Part shown: positions 28,001 to 36,238 of the stretch, one piece after another
How the letters are laid out: each line of letters starts with the position of its first letter
How positions within the stretch are numbered: the first letter of the stretch is position 1
Assembly: GCA_937870795.1 (NCBI GenBank)
Contig: CALMWS010000078.1
Span: 1 to 63,382 of the forward strand
Length of the DNA stretch: 63,382 nt
Direction of reading: 5' to 3'
Origin: an uncultured Bacteroidota bacterium
GTDB lineage: Bacteria; Bacteroidota; Bacteroidia; Chitinophagales; Saprospiraceae
Translations under genes and position numbers: made by a program
The notes under the pieces: model-generated
Told to the model about the DNA's origin: nothing
The model's input: only the letters and a program-made list of their open reading frames with translations
Databases searched by the model: none

Positions 28001-30849
28001 AATACATCGTTAGACGCCTGATTATTAGGGCCGGTGTAGTCATTGTTGAAACCAGATCCCGCGCCTGTATTGAGCTGGGCATAGAATTCATGTTGTGCAA
28101 TGATTGGATTGGATATCAAATCTCCTATCCTCGGTATTACAGTAACGGGAAAGTCAGGTGAGTATGCATCTGCACAATTGTATGATCCTGTTACTACCCT
28201 CAATAAATAACTACCGGGAGCAGCAATGGATGTGTTGACGATGGAAGTTACCAAGCCTGGTATGGTTGTCCAGCTTGTGCCACCATTGGCAGAAATCTGC
28301 CAGTAGACATCATTACCATTCTGGCCGGTTACTGAAAATGTAGAAAGGGTGCCGTTGCCGGCGTAGATGGTAGACGGGCCACTGATCACACCTCCGTTAA
28401 GTGGGGTGTTACATGGTGACACCAGTTCAAATGTAATATCATCCAGTCGAAGATTACCCATATTTGCATTGCTGAAAACCCTGAAGCCCACATAATAAAT
28501 GCCAGTGGAGGCTGGCGTTATAACCGCCGAATTTGCTACGCTGTAAGTCGCATTACCAATGGCCGTATTGCTGAAAACTGCATTGGATGTCATTGCATTT
28601 GCATTAGGAGCATTTCCCCACTTCACTTCCAGCATTTCTGGCAGGGTAGTAGAGTTGCCTCTATACCAAAATCTGACACCATAACTATTGCCTGCTGTCA
28701 TGGATAAAGGAAGTGAAAATAACCAATCATTCGCGGCTTGCGTAGCATTTTTCGCATACGAAGGACCATAAGGAGATGTACGCGGCCCTGAATTGGAAAC
28801 AACCCACGTATTGGCATCCCCGTTTACATTTTGTACCGACCATCCGCAAGGAAGGGAAGATGCATTGAACTTTTCTGTATGGGGGTAATTTACTACCGTT
28901 GGGTCTATGTATGTAATGACTGATGCAGCGGTTGTAGTAGTATTGGAACCGCAACTAATGGCGCATCTTACCCATAAGTTGGTATTGATGGTGACTGAAA
29001 AATTGTTGGCAGTCGCTCCGGTTACAGGTGAATAAGTAAGGCCGTCTGTGCTGGTTTCCCATTGAAAACTTGTACCAGAATTGTAGGCAGATTGAAGTGA
29101 AAAAGTAACATTGGTAGGTACGCAAAAAGATGTGCTTGTAGCCAAAACAGTTGTAGTGGGTGGGGCACCATTGCAGGTCATGCCTAATGCCATTTGTACT
29201 GCTGCATAGGCATTTACCCTGCCATAACCCAAATCATTGCTCCAGGTGCCATTGGGTTGGTTGGTTGGATTGCTGATATAACCATAACCCCCTACTTTTT
29301 CGCAGGATGATTCCAGAATTTGCCTGGCCTGTGTCATGGTAAGTGCAGGATTGGCAGATAAGATCAGGGCCATCACGCCTGCTGTATTGGGACAAGCGGA
29401 TGAGGTGCCATTAAAGGTAGGATAGTAATCATCAATACTATAACCGGCGGTACCTGAAATATCGGTGGTGAATATTTTTACTCCGGGGGCAGCAACATCT
29501 GCATTGGTACCATAATTGGATCCCCAGCTTTCGCCATCGCAACTAGTATATGATTTTCGCTGATTGCACATACTCATAGCAATGACTGCAATGGTGTTGT
29601 TGTTGGAAGCAGGGAAAGACACACTGGAATTAAAATTGCCGGCAGCAAAAATAACAGGACTACCTTTTCCGTTCCTTCCTTGTGTGACTGCTCTGCCAAT
29701 GGCATCATTGATTAAGGTGGATGAAGGCCCGCCACCCCAGGAGTTGCTTAATACATCTGCTGCACCGTTGTTCCATGCCCAGTCGATGGCTGTGCTGATC
29801 CATGTGTCGTTGGTCACCCAGGAAGAGTTCGAACTGTAGGCAATTCTTATTGGAACAATTTTAACACCATATGCTACCCCCGCTAAGCCCAAACCATTGT
29901 TGCCGATGGCTCCAATGATTCCTGCACATCCGGTACCGTGGGCATCATTGCCCTGTGGGCCACCATTGCTACCCAGCCCGGTGGCATCAAAGCCCGGAAG
30001 TAGATTTGCGGCGAGATCAGGATGATTGAGGTCAACCCCTTCATCGATCACAGCTACTTTTATTGTTGATGATCCTGTGACAAGGTTCCAGGCATTGAAT
30101 ACATTCATGTCTGCTCCAGGAGTGCCGTTGTATTGATTGGCGGAGCCCGTATTGTTGAGAGACCATTGGTATCCTAAAAATGGATCATTGGTATTCATTT
30201 TGGCCAATATCCTTATTAATTCAGGTTCTACGGCCTGGTATTTACCAGTTTCATAGAGTCGCTGTGATATTTGAATGGCGTCTAGTGCACTACCCTTTTT
30301 TATTTCTCCAAAATAAACAAGTTGGTCATAGGCATAGGCTTTGGAAAGTGTCAAGCCAAATTTTTGTGCATCATTTTTCAGTTGATCCAGCGTTGAGAGA
30401 GACTTTAACTTAATTATGATTCTTTGTGTTGGAATGTGTGCTGTTTGATCTTCATACAACAAAACAGGGCTTACTGCTTCTACCAATGAAGAAGTATTTA
30501 TTTTTTCAATGAGTGCCGAAAGCGATTTTGAATCTTTGATTTTTGCATTGATTGAAAACAAGGTGTATCCCGCCAACTCGTGCAGTTGAGAACCCTCTTT
30601 TGAAGAAATGTCCCTGAATTGTTTCTCAATTTGTTGGAGGGCATCTGTTTTTGCCTCTTTGGGCAATTTTACGGCAATGCGAACATTGGAAGCACGAAAG
30701 TTTTCTTTGCCCTGAGGACTGTTGTATGAATAATCGCCTTCCAAAGTTCGTCCGGTATCGTATGGTACCAAATCTTGCTGTGCAAAGAGTGAAACCTGAA
30801 AAGATATCAGGAGCAGCATCAATGCCTGAATGGGTTTTCTGTAATTCAT
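25066..30849 (-). CDS. Secreted S8 (subtilisin-like) protease with MopE-type repeats and T9SS sorting domain
   Basis: 1927 residues from ATG 30849, which starts a clear signal peptide (QALMLLLISFQVSLFAQ); a longer reading adds 29 unlikely residues. Order: an I9-like propeptide region; a catalytic domain with Asp in VAVIDEGVDLNHPD, His in AHGTGCAGIIG and Ser in FNGTSSACPNTAG; an Ig-like domain; a choice-of-anchor/MAM-like domain (EKFNASSLPCGWSV); a prepeptidase-C-like domain (GSGFDTYLHILDANG); eight 46-residue MopE-type metal-binding repeats closed by ICGNGVDDNCNQQIDE; an SprB-like repeat; PKD/Ig-like domains; and a type A sorting domain (DLYPNPASQQATLFV ... LIIE). It is exported by T9SS and anchored or released at the surface. 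Confidence 0.95.
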   Translation of the reverse strand: MNYRKPIQALMLLLISFQVSLFAQQDLVPYDTGRTLEGDYSYNSPQGKENFRASNVRIAVKLPKEAKTDALQQIEKQFRDISSKEGSQLHELAGYTLFSINAKIKDSKSLSALIEKINTSSLVEAVSPVLLYEDQTAHIPTQRIIIKLKSLSTLDQLKNDAQKFGLTLSKAYAYDQLVYFGEIKKGSALDAIQISQRLYETGKYQAVEPELIRILAKMNTNDPFLGYQWSLNNTGSANQYNGTPGADMNVFNAWNLVTGSSTIKVAVIDEGVDLNHPDLAANLLPGFDATGLGSNGGPQGNDAHGTGCAGIIGAIGNNGLGLAGVAYGVKIVPIRIAYSSNSSWVTNDTWISTAIDWAWNNGAADVLSNSWGGGPSSTLINDAIGRAVTQGRNGKGSPVIFAAGNFNSSVSFPASNNNTIAVIAMSMCNQRKSYTSCDGESWGSNYGTNADVAAPGVKIFTTDISGTAGYSIDDYYPTFNGTSSACPNTAGVMALILSANPALTMTQARQILESSCEKVGGYGYISNPTNQPNGTWSNDLGYGRVNAYAAVQMALGMTCNGAPPTTTVLATSTSFCVPTNVTFSLQSAYNSGTSFQWETSTDGLTYSPVTGATANNFSVTINTNLWVRCAISCGSNTTTTAASVITYIDPTVVNYPHTEKFNASSLPCGWSVQNVNGDANTWVVSNSGPRTSPYGPSYAKNATQAANDWLFSLPLSMTAGNSYGVRFWYRGNSTTLPEMLEVKWGNAPNANAMTSNAVFSNTAIGNATYSVANSAVITPASTGIYYVGFRVFSNANMGNLRLDDITFELVSPCNTPLNGGVISGPSTIYAGNGTLSTFSVTGQNGNDVYWQISANGGTSWTTIPGLVTSIVNTSIAAPGSYLLRVVTGSYNCADAYSPDFPVTVIPRIGDLISNPIIAQHEFYAQLNTGAGSGFNNDYTGPNNQASNDVFFRYTTGACTDSIIIGTCGSGFDTYLHILDANGVHITSMDDGPRCGQQTVMVFDAAPSTTYYIVLEGWNTSSGYAVFGIREYMNMFNTVNITSSADTMLCGNQSLTLTATAGQDYFWSNGGNTQSIVVNQPGEYSVRVYDNVGCVGRDTITITQATPQTWYPDNDGDGWGQIEAPLLACSQPTGYVLLANDCDDNNPAIHDTQLYYADLDGDGFGGQTTGSFCLVSPPTGWVTNNQDCDDNNAAVYTPYTYYLDADGDGFGSQTIDTFCSAIAPPGYANNNTDCDDNNAVVHVPLTYYVDADGDGFGSTTTAALCSAAPPVGYASNNTDCDDNNATVNTPITYYMDADGDGFGSTTTASLCSASAPSGYASNNTDCDDNNAAVHTPITYYVDADGDGFGSTTSASLCAATPPSGFASNNTDCDDNNAAIHTPITYYVDADGDGFGSTTSASLCAATAPSGYASNNTDCDDNNAAVNTPITYYVDADGDGFGSSTTASLCAATPPSGYASNNTDCDDNNAAINPAAQEICGNGVDDNCNQQIDEMCCNITLSATIAPTLCSNVATGSINLTATNGANPYTYLWSNTATTEDLANIGSGTYSVTVTDANGCTKTGSFVVSSSNQAPTTPLQIDGPSGACRNQTNVVFSVPAVTGATSYIWTLPSGASGSSNTNSISLNFSNTYNTGNLCVKAVNACGQSANFCRQVLRYTNAPATPGTISGLSQGVCPNTTQTYTINPVNNATSYTWTAPANASVVSGQGSTTVTIAFSAGFGTSGVLSVKAVNCIGSSGNRNLTIQRNPAQPSAIQSVSSVCPNAQGVVFSVTNVPGYTYNWVVPNGCTIVSGQGSNSVVVNWGASSGSIAVQASVPCGAVSSFRSKFISVVSCTSALPKYNPMALESVDLYPNPASQQATLFVSSVETGSYLLEIFDLQGRLIQRENGMAVRGNNEITLDLSAYTSGMYWLRFTHQNGNFSTQKLIIE
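26367..27530 (-). repeat. Eight 138-bp tandem repeats (46-residue MopE-type units) in the protease gene
   Basis: Each unit carries DGDGFG, a cysteine (SLC), an SGYASNNTDCDDNN segment and a TYY turn. The five units toward the 3' end of the gene are nearly identical at DNA level; the two or three toward the 5' end (NDGDGWG, LDGDGFGG) have diverged. Spacing of equivalent bases (26543 and 26681) is 138 bp. Confidence 0.92.
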
Positions 30850-30870
30850 TGTTGAAATTTTGTTGAACTT

Positions 30871-30878
30871 CAAAGCTA
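30871..30878 (-). promoter_or_regulatory. -7 promoter element of the S8 protease gene
   Basis: TAGCTTTG on the minus strand, a perfect TAnnTTTG, 21 nt before ATG 30849. No clear -33 element. Confidence 0.6.
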
Positions 30879-31023
30879 AATACAGTTCCGGGCAGCTCTT
30901 TCCTAAATATGGAAATGGGTCAATCCCTTTCACCAACGGTTGCCTTTACCGTACCATTGGATGAATGTAAAAAAGGCGACTGTTTTAATTGTTTTTGTAC
31001 CTTTTTGAGTTATTTAGTATGGA

Positions 31024-32325
31024 TTATTTGTTCTCCAAACGGAGTACTCCCCTTGGACAAACTGCACTGCAAATGCCGCAGCCTACACAGGAAGCGCGTT
31101 TAATGTCGGCTCCTCTCTGAGCATAGGATTTTACATCGATGCCCATTTCGCAATAAGTACTGCAATTGCCACAACTAATGCACTGGCCATGATTGGTGGT
31201 AATTCTAAACCTGGAAAAATGTTTTTGTAAAATGCCCAGATATGCCGCCATCGGACAGCCATACCTGCACCAAATGCGGGCACCCAGTAATGGATAAAAA
31301 CCAACGCCAACGATGCCAGAAAAAACAGCTCCTATCAACAAGCCATAGTAGTGTGAAAGAGGATAGCTGATTGAAGACAAATAGCCTGTGGTATTCGTAA
31401 TCAGTACCAATATTGTCATAACAATCACAAAAGCCAAAATGGTGTATATCAAAGCCCTTTCCCATTGCCAGGCTTTTATGCTTTTTACAGACAAGGACCT
31501 TAATGAGTCCCCTGCTGTTTCCGCAAGTCCTCCACATCCACATACCCACGAACAATACCATCTTTTGCCAAAATAATAGGTGAGAATAGGCGTAATCACT
31601 AAAAATCCAAGGGTGCCCCAGATCAAAACAAAGATGCCAAATCGACCCGATGACAGCAATTGATGAATGTTCCAGTCAAAATAAAAATAGTACTGTAAGG
31701 GCCAGAAATTTTTAAGATCAACGTAGGGTTTATTAAGACTTTGGAGAATTTCCGGAATTAAAAAAGCAAAACACAGTTGAAAAAAAACAATGCTGAAAGT
31801 TCTGTAAACCTGGTATGGATTGTGCCTGAATTTATAAATAAATCGTATACCCATACTCAATATTACCATAGTATACAGGACTCCATATACAAACCACTCA
31901 CTTGCCGGCTTTCTTTTTAAGAAAATACTCAGGCCATCATACAATGCTATCAGGCCAGTATTATTTTCTCCCCCTGCGGAAAGGCCCAGCCATTGGGGTT
32001 TAAGATACAATAATGTGTAAAACAGGGTTAGTATTGAGGCGATTACAATCGGACTTAGTTTTTTAGATTTGGATTGGGTTTGATAAAGAGGTTGGTGATT
32101 TCTTTCTTTTTGTTTTTCGCTATGCAAGCCCAGGAGTGTGAGTCCAAAAAATGCAGCACAAAGTGAAAAAAGACCTCCCCAAGTTGCAGGTAAAAAAGAC
32201 AAATTAAACAAAGCCAAAAACTGATATGTAAGTCCAGACCAAAATAATATGTGATAGCCTGTTATGGCTGTGCGCTCACTACTTTGAGCTAAGAGGCTAA
32301 GACTTTTTGGATTCATGGACGTCAT
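31024..32325 (-). CDS. Membrane 4Fe-4S polyferredoxin (NapH/YccM-like)
   Basis: 433 residues with about six to eight transmembrane helices and two kinds of cysteine motif: membrane-proximal WYCSWVCGCGG and WCRYGCPM as in NapH-type quinol-interacting proteins, and two C-terminal ferredoxin clusters CISCGNCSTYC and CVGCGICSAVCP. It should move electrons between quinone and a soluble or periplasmic partner. ATG 32325 (MTSMNPK) and 32316 are both possible; either overlaps the end of the upstream FAD oxidoreductase gene (20-29 bp), so the two are coupled. Third gene of a DUF547-FAD-FeS operon beside the sulfur locus. Confidence 0.88.
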   Translation of the reverse strand: MTSMNPKSLSLLAQSSERTAITGYHILFWSGLTYQFLALFNLSFLPATWGGLFSLCAAFFGLTLLGLHSEKQKERNHQPLYQTQSKSKKLSPIVIASILTLFYTLLYLKPQWLGLSAGGENNTGLIALYDGLSIFLKRKPASEWFVYGVLYTMVILSMGIRFIYKFRHNPYQVYRTFSIVFFQLCFAFLIPEILQSLNKPYVDLKNFWPLQYYFYFDWNIHQLLSSGRFGIFVLIWGTLGFLVITPILTYYFGKRWYCSWVCGCGGLAETAGDSLRSLSVKSIKAWQWERALIYTILAFVIVMTILVLITNTTGYLSSISYPLSHYYGLLIGAVFSGIVGVGFYPLLGARIWCRYGCPMAAYLGILQKHFSRFRITTNHGQCISCGNCSTYCEMGIDVKSYAQRGADIKRASCVGCGICSAVCPRGVLRLENK

Positions 32326-33643
32326 TGTTAATAGTGTCTTGGTATAAACCCTCGTAATTATTTTTCGTTATAACCTGCATTTTGGCGACCATGTTGCTCA
32401 AACGATTCGCACTAAATTCTACATCATAATGGGCGGCTCCAATTTCACTTAATACTTGTTGGAGCGGTGCTTGATGTTTTATCCAATGATCACAAACGGT
32501 TTTGCGCAATCGGATGCCTAAAGAAAGAATTCCGGTGAGTTGTTGATATTCATCAAATGCCAGCCTTAGCGAGCAATTTTCATTTGGATGCTGCCAGAAA
32601 TAATGGCTTTCATTTTTTATAGGAGCCATTGACATTTGGCCATACATTTGATATTCGATATCAAAAAAACGTGCTCCATTGTAATGAATGCCAGCATCGT
32701 ATGGTCGCCCTGTACCCATGATATTTTGAGCTACCACCTCACCCATTTTTTTCGCTGTGTGCCAGATGGCTTCGACCCTGTTTTGTGTTTCTGGTCCATT
32801 TAATTCTACACAGTCACCTGCAGCAAAGATAGCATCGTCATTTGTTTTTAGGAATGGATCGACCAGGATGCCGCGATTAAGTGCCAAGCCACTTTTTTGT
32901 AACCAGCCAACATTGGGTTCAACTCCTATAGCAATGCCCAACATGTCGCATGGTATTGATCTACCCTGGCTTGTCTGTACTGATGTCAACTTGTTGTTAT
33001 TATAAATAATCGAACTTAGTGTATCTGAGCAAATCACATTAATACCTTTGCAACTGATATGGCTTTGAACCAAACGGGATTCCTGCACAGGTAAGCTACT
33101 TTTCCAAAATGAATCATCTCTGATTAGTAAGTTTACCTCCATTCCTTTGGAAAGCCACATTTCTGCCATCTCAATGCCGATCAGACCGCCCCCAACGATT
33201 ACTGCTTTTTGAGGCTTTTGGCAAAGTTGCCTGTTCATTTTTTCCAAATCGGTCAAATGGTAGAGCACGTGTACATGATCACTCATTGTGCCATCAAGAT
33301 TGGGTAATATGGGCTTTGATCCCGTGGCAATAACCAACGTGTCGTATTCAATTTTTCTGCCTGACTCCAGATCCAGTATTTTTTGGATACGATCAAGATG
33401 ACTTACCCGGTCGGTTATCATTTCAATAGGCAGATTTTTCCAAAAATCTTCACTTTGCAATAAGGTGTCTGCCCATCTTACCTGATCCATAAAGACATAC
33501 ATCAATGCAGTTCTGGCATAAGGTAAATTGCATTCATCGGAGATCATGGTGATAACAAAATCCCTCTTTTTGCCGAGGATTTCTGCTACGGTGGCACCTG
33601 CAATGCCATTGCCAATAATTACGACTCTGTGTTTGGGTGTCAT
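32297..33643 (-). CDS. NAD(P)/FAD-dependent oxidoreductase
   Basis: 448 residues with two dinucleotide folds: FAD GNGIAGATVAE at the N-terminus and NAD(P) VIVGGGLIGIEMAE near residue 155, plus IFAAGDCVE near residue 290. It resembles the FAD half of NirB and rubredoxin reductases; there is no CxxxxC redox disulfide of the thioredoxin-reductase type. Start ATG 33643 gives a 4-bp ATGA overlap with the upstream DUF547 gene; a TTG six codons earlier is less likely. Probably delivers NAD(P)H electrons to, or accepts them from, the polyferredoxin encoded next. Confidence 0.88.
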   Translation of the reverse strand: MTPKHRVVIIGNGIAGATVAEILGKKRDFVITMISDECNLPYARTALMYVFMDQVRWADTLLQSEDFWKNLPIEMITDRVSHLDRIQKILDLESGRKIEYDTLVIATGSKPILPNLDGTMSDHVHVLYHLTDLEKMNRQLCQKPQKAVIVGGGLIGIEMAEMWLSKGMEVNLLIRDDSFWKSSLPVQESRLVQSHISCKGINVICSDTLSSIIYNNNKLTSVQTSQGRSIPCDMLGIAIGVEPNVGWLQKSGLALNRGILVDPFLKTNDDAIFAAGDCVELNGPETQNRVEAIWHTAKKMGEVVAQNIMGTGRPYDAGIHYNGARFFDIEYQMYGQMSMAPIKNESHYFWQHPNENCSLRLAFDEYQQLTGILSLGIRLRKTVCDHWIKHQAPLQQVLSEIGAAHYDVEFSANRLSNMVAKMQVITKNNYEGLYQDTINNDVHESKKS

Positions 33644-34332
33644 TGGCTGTTTAATTTCCAATCATAGGGTGCATAGGTTATCATGGTATTTAAAGGCAAT
33701 GCCGGAGAACGAAATTGATTGATAAACAGGATTGTATTGCCAAAATCTTTTTGATACCAGTCAAAAATGGATGAAATTACGATCCTGTCTTTCTTAAAAG
33801 AATTTTGACTTGCATCAAGTATGAATTTGCGGGTGCGATCCATTAATTGTTTCTCCAGATTTGTTTCGGTCAAAGCCTCTGCCAAAAGAGGTGGGCACGA
33901 AATTGCAGCACAATTGAGTACAAAATGTACACGTGCATCTTTGTGAACTGCCCTGATTAACTGATTTTCAATTTCGTTGAGGCTGTATTTTTTGTCAAAA
34001 AGCAAGACACTTTTTTCATCCCATATTTTACCGTTGTTTATATCTTTTATGGATTTTATTGGATAATGGTCCACCACAGCTTTAAGGGTAGCCAGGTTGT
34101 ACACATTGATCAGAAACGACAGTTGAGCCGATGGTCTTAATTTGTAGAAATTGATGTGCTGCCAGTTTTGTAAAACTTGATCTATTTGTTTTTTGGATGC
34201 AGTCAATTTTTTGTAATCAACCTTACCCCTTGCGTCAACGTGCGATTTTAACAGCTGATTGTAGCTCTTATATTCCTGGGAGAAAGCGGTGATGCAAAAG
34301 AGGATGAATACAAAAAAAGACAAACATCTCAT
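33640..34332 (-). CDS. DUF547 exported protein
   Basis: 230 residues with a signal peptide (cut after CITAFSQ) and the DUF547 core: LSFLINVYNLATLKAV, KYSLNEIENQLIRA, and HFVLNCAAISCPPL with two cysteines. DUF547 proteins are frequent neighbours of redox genes but have no established function. First gene of the three-gene operon, with its own housekeeping promoter at 34357-34388 and a 4-bp overlap with the oxidoreductase gene. Confidence 0.88.
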   Translation of the reverse strand: MRCLSFFVFILFCITAFSQEYKSYNQLLKSHVDARGKVDYKKLTASKKQIDQVLQNWQHINFYKLRPSAQLSFLINVYNLATLKAVVDHYPIKSIKDINNGKIWDEKSVLLFDKKYSLNEIENQLIRAVHKDARVHFVLNCAAISCPPLLAEALTETNLEKQLMDRTRKFILDASQNSFKKDRIVISSIFDWYQKDFGNTILFINQFRSPALPLNTMITYAPYDWKLNSQ

Positions 34333-34356
34333 TAGTCAACATTCTTAAATTGTATT

Positions 34357-34388
34357 CAAATATAAGGAATCATTGCCAAAGGTACAAA
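34357..34388 (-). promoter_or_regulatory. Housekeeping promoter of the DUF547-FAD-FeS operon
   Basis: TTTG (34388-34385), 20-nt spacer, TATATTTG (34364-34357) on the minus strand, 24 nt before the ATG. It lacks the GTRAC palindrome seen at the neighbouring sulfur genes, so this operon seems to be regulated differently. Confidence 0.75.
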
Positions 34389-34462
34389 TGAGCGATGTTT
34401 GCTATATGATTACATTTTTGCTTTGAGTAGACTTATTAGAAATAAGTTCATCAATACCTTCA

Positions 34463-34495
34463 AATAAAAAGCCCCAGTCACAAGTGACTGAGGCC
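34463..34495 (-). terminator. Terminator of cstB-like gene A
   Basis: On the minus strand GCCTCAGTCAC and GTGACTGGGGC pair (one mismatch in eleven) around a two-base loop, followed by TTTTTATTT (34471-34463). Confidence 0.85.
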
Positions 34496-34527
34496 TCAAT
34501 GATGTTAATGGTATTCTTGTTTTGAAA

Positions 34528-35943
34528 CTACAGTAGAGTAGTAGGGCAAACGTATTCAGTTTTGGGCACATCTTGTTTAGATATAGCGCCAAAGCCACCG
34601 ATCACATCTACAAAATCATTCCATCCTCTCTGCTTGAGGATAGAAGCAGCTACCATGCTTCTGTATCCTCCTGCGCAGTAGATTACAAATGATTTGTCTT
34701 TTGGAAATTCAGCCAGATGTTGGTTGATTTGGTTAAGTGGTACGTTGATGGCATCAACAACGTGTTCTGCATCAAACTCACTCTTTTTGCGCACATCGAA
34801 AATTACTTTTTTGTCCTCTTTGTACATCGTTTCAAATTCCTGAGCCGTAATTCTCTTGAAATTATCTGTTTCTTTACCTGCATCCAACCAGGTTTGGAAT
34901 CCTCCTTTGAGATAGCCGATTACGTTGTCATATCCCACTCTTGAAAGTCTGATCAGTGATTCTTCCAATCTGCCGGGCTCGGCAACCAATAAGATTTCCT
35001 GCGTGACATCTGGAATCATTTCACCAACCCACTGTGCAAAATTGCCATCGATGCCGATGTTGATGGAGTTGGGGATAAAAGCATTGGCAAAACTTACGCC
35101 ATCTCTTGTGTCGAGGATCAAAGCCCTTGTTTCATTGGCAGCTACTTCAAATTCGATGGCATTCAAAGGAGTTTTGGCTCTTTCCAAAACAGTGTCAAGG
35201 CTTTCATACCCTTTGATATTCAACAATACGTTCTGAGGAAAATATCCCGGAGGCGTGGTCAGGCCGTCGAGTAAAACTTTGATAAATTGTTCTTTGCTGA
35301 GGCTTGGATCCAGGGCATAGTTTACCTTTTTCTGATTGCCCAGGGTGTCTGTAGTCTCTTTGCTCATCTTTTTGCCACAGGCACTTCCTGCGCCGTGATT
35401 TGGATAAACAATGAGGTCATCACTCAATGGCATGATTTTGTTTCTCAATGAATCATAAAGATGCCCTGCCAGTTTTTCCTGCGTTAGATCTGCAATTACA
35501 TGCTGAGCAAGATCGGGTCTGCCCACATCACCTATAAAGAGGGTATCACCGGTGATGAGTCCGTGTTCTTTACCATTTTCATCAATGATCATGTAGGTAG
35601 TAGATTCCATGGTATGGCCAGGTGTATGGATAACCTTAACTTTACATTCTCCTACTTCAAAAATTTGATTGTCAGCAGCAACAATGGCATCGTATCCGGG
35701 CTTAGCAGTGGGGCCAAAAACGATTTGCGCACCCGCTTTCTTTTGAAGATCAAGGTGTCCGCTCACAAAATCTGCGTGGAAGTGGGTTTCGAAAACATAT
35801 TTGATTTTGGCGTTGGCAGCAACCGCTCTTTCGATATAGGGATTTACTTCTCTGAGAGGGTCAAAGATGGCTGCCTCTCCATTGGATTCCAGGTAGTAGG
35901 CAGCGTGTGCAATACATCCGGTATAAATTTGCTCTAACTTCAT
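34528..35943 (-). CDS. CstB-like persulfide dioxygenase/rhodanese fusion, copy A
   Basis: 471 residues with three domains. An N-terminal metallo-beta-lactamase domain (residues 1-250) has [11 protein letters not shown] and further ligands in HTPGHT and [13 protein letters not shown], as in ETHE1/CstB persulfide dioxygenases. A first rhodanese-like domain (about 260-360) lacks the active cysteine (ILLVAEPGR at the loop). A second rhodanese (370-471) has the active loop CAGGYRSM, Cys near residue 422. This is the architecture of Staphylococcus aureus CstB, which converts persulfides to sulfite and thiosulfate. Own promoter, operator and terminator. Paralogous to the gene at 38640. Confidence 0.92.
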   Translation of the reverse strand: MKLEQIYTGCIAHAAYYLESNGEAAIFDPLREVNPYIERAVAANAKIKYVFETHFHADFVSGHLDLQKKAGAQIVFGPTAKPGYDAIVAADNQIFEVGECKVKVIHTPGHTMESTTYMIIDENGKEHGLITGDTLFIGDVGRPDLAQHVIADLTQEKLAGHLYDSLRNKIMPLSDDLIVYPNHGAGSACGKKMSKETTDTLGNQKKVNYALDPSLSKEQFIKVLLDGLTTPPGYFPQNVLLNIKGYESLDTVLERAKTPLNAIEFEVAANETRALILDTRDGVSFANAFIPNSINIGIDGNFAQWVGEMIPDVTQEILLVAEPGRLEESLIRLSRVGYDNVIGYLKGGFQTWLDAGKETDNFKRITAQEFETMYKEDKKVIFDVRKKSEFDAEHVVDAINVPLNQINQHLAEFPKDKSFVIYCAGGYRSMVAASILKQRGWNDFVDVIGGFGAISKQDVPKTEYVCPTTLL

Positions 35944-35984
35944 GTTTGTTTTTGTTTTATATTATGAGGTAATCATTTCGATGG

Positions 35985-36028
35985 CAAATTTGGCTGTTCG
36001 TAAAATAATAGTGTGCTACCTTGGTCAC
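35985..36028 (-). promoter_or_regulatory. Operator and -7 element of cstB-like gene A (shared sulfur-locus motif)
   Basis: On the minus strand GTGAC-CAAG-GTAGC (36028-36015), exactly 22 nt, then CAAATTTG (35992-35985). This is the weakest of four palindromes (three of ten arm bases off GTAAC-N4-GTTAC), but spacing to the -7 is identical to the others. The -7 differs from TAnnTTTG at one base. Confidence 0.55.
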
Positions 36029-36181
36029 ATAGGTCAATGACGCGAATCATTTTGGTGGGTGACTGCAGGCATCGTTTGTTGAAAAAAATATTTTATTGAT
36101 TGGATATTCATGTATTCTATTGATAATCAAATAGGTAGTAAGGTGTATTTGCAAAACAAACCGGCAGTGATGTCGCTTTAA

Positions 36182-36225
36182 TTAACTTTGGTTACCTTTG
36201 ATTAGCCCGCACCGGCAGAAATTTG
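36182..36225 (+). promoter_or_regulatory. Operator and -7 element of tauE (shared sulfur-locus motif)
   Basis: TTAAC-TTTG-GTTAC (36182-36195), 22 nt, then GAAATTTG (36218-36225), 13 nt before the ATG. A second, perfect -7 (TACCTTTG, 36193-36200) overlaps the palindrome, so two start sites, one activated and one occluded by the same factor, are conceivable. Confidence 0.55.
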
Positions 36226-36238
36226 CAAAAAACAAAAT

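Noticed and set aside
27490-28161. Plus-strand open frame of 223 codons
   Set aside because: It lies antisense inside the S8 protease gene, with no family features and no promoter.
35500-35937. Plus-strand open frame of 145 codons
   Set aside because: Antisense to the MBL domain of cstB-like gene A; no independent support.
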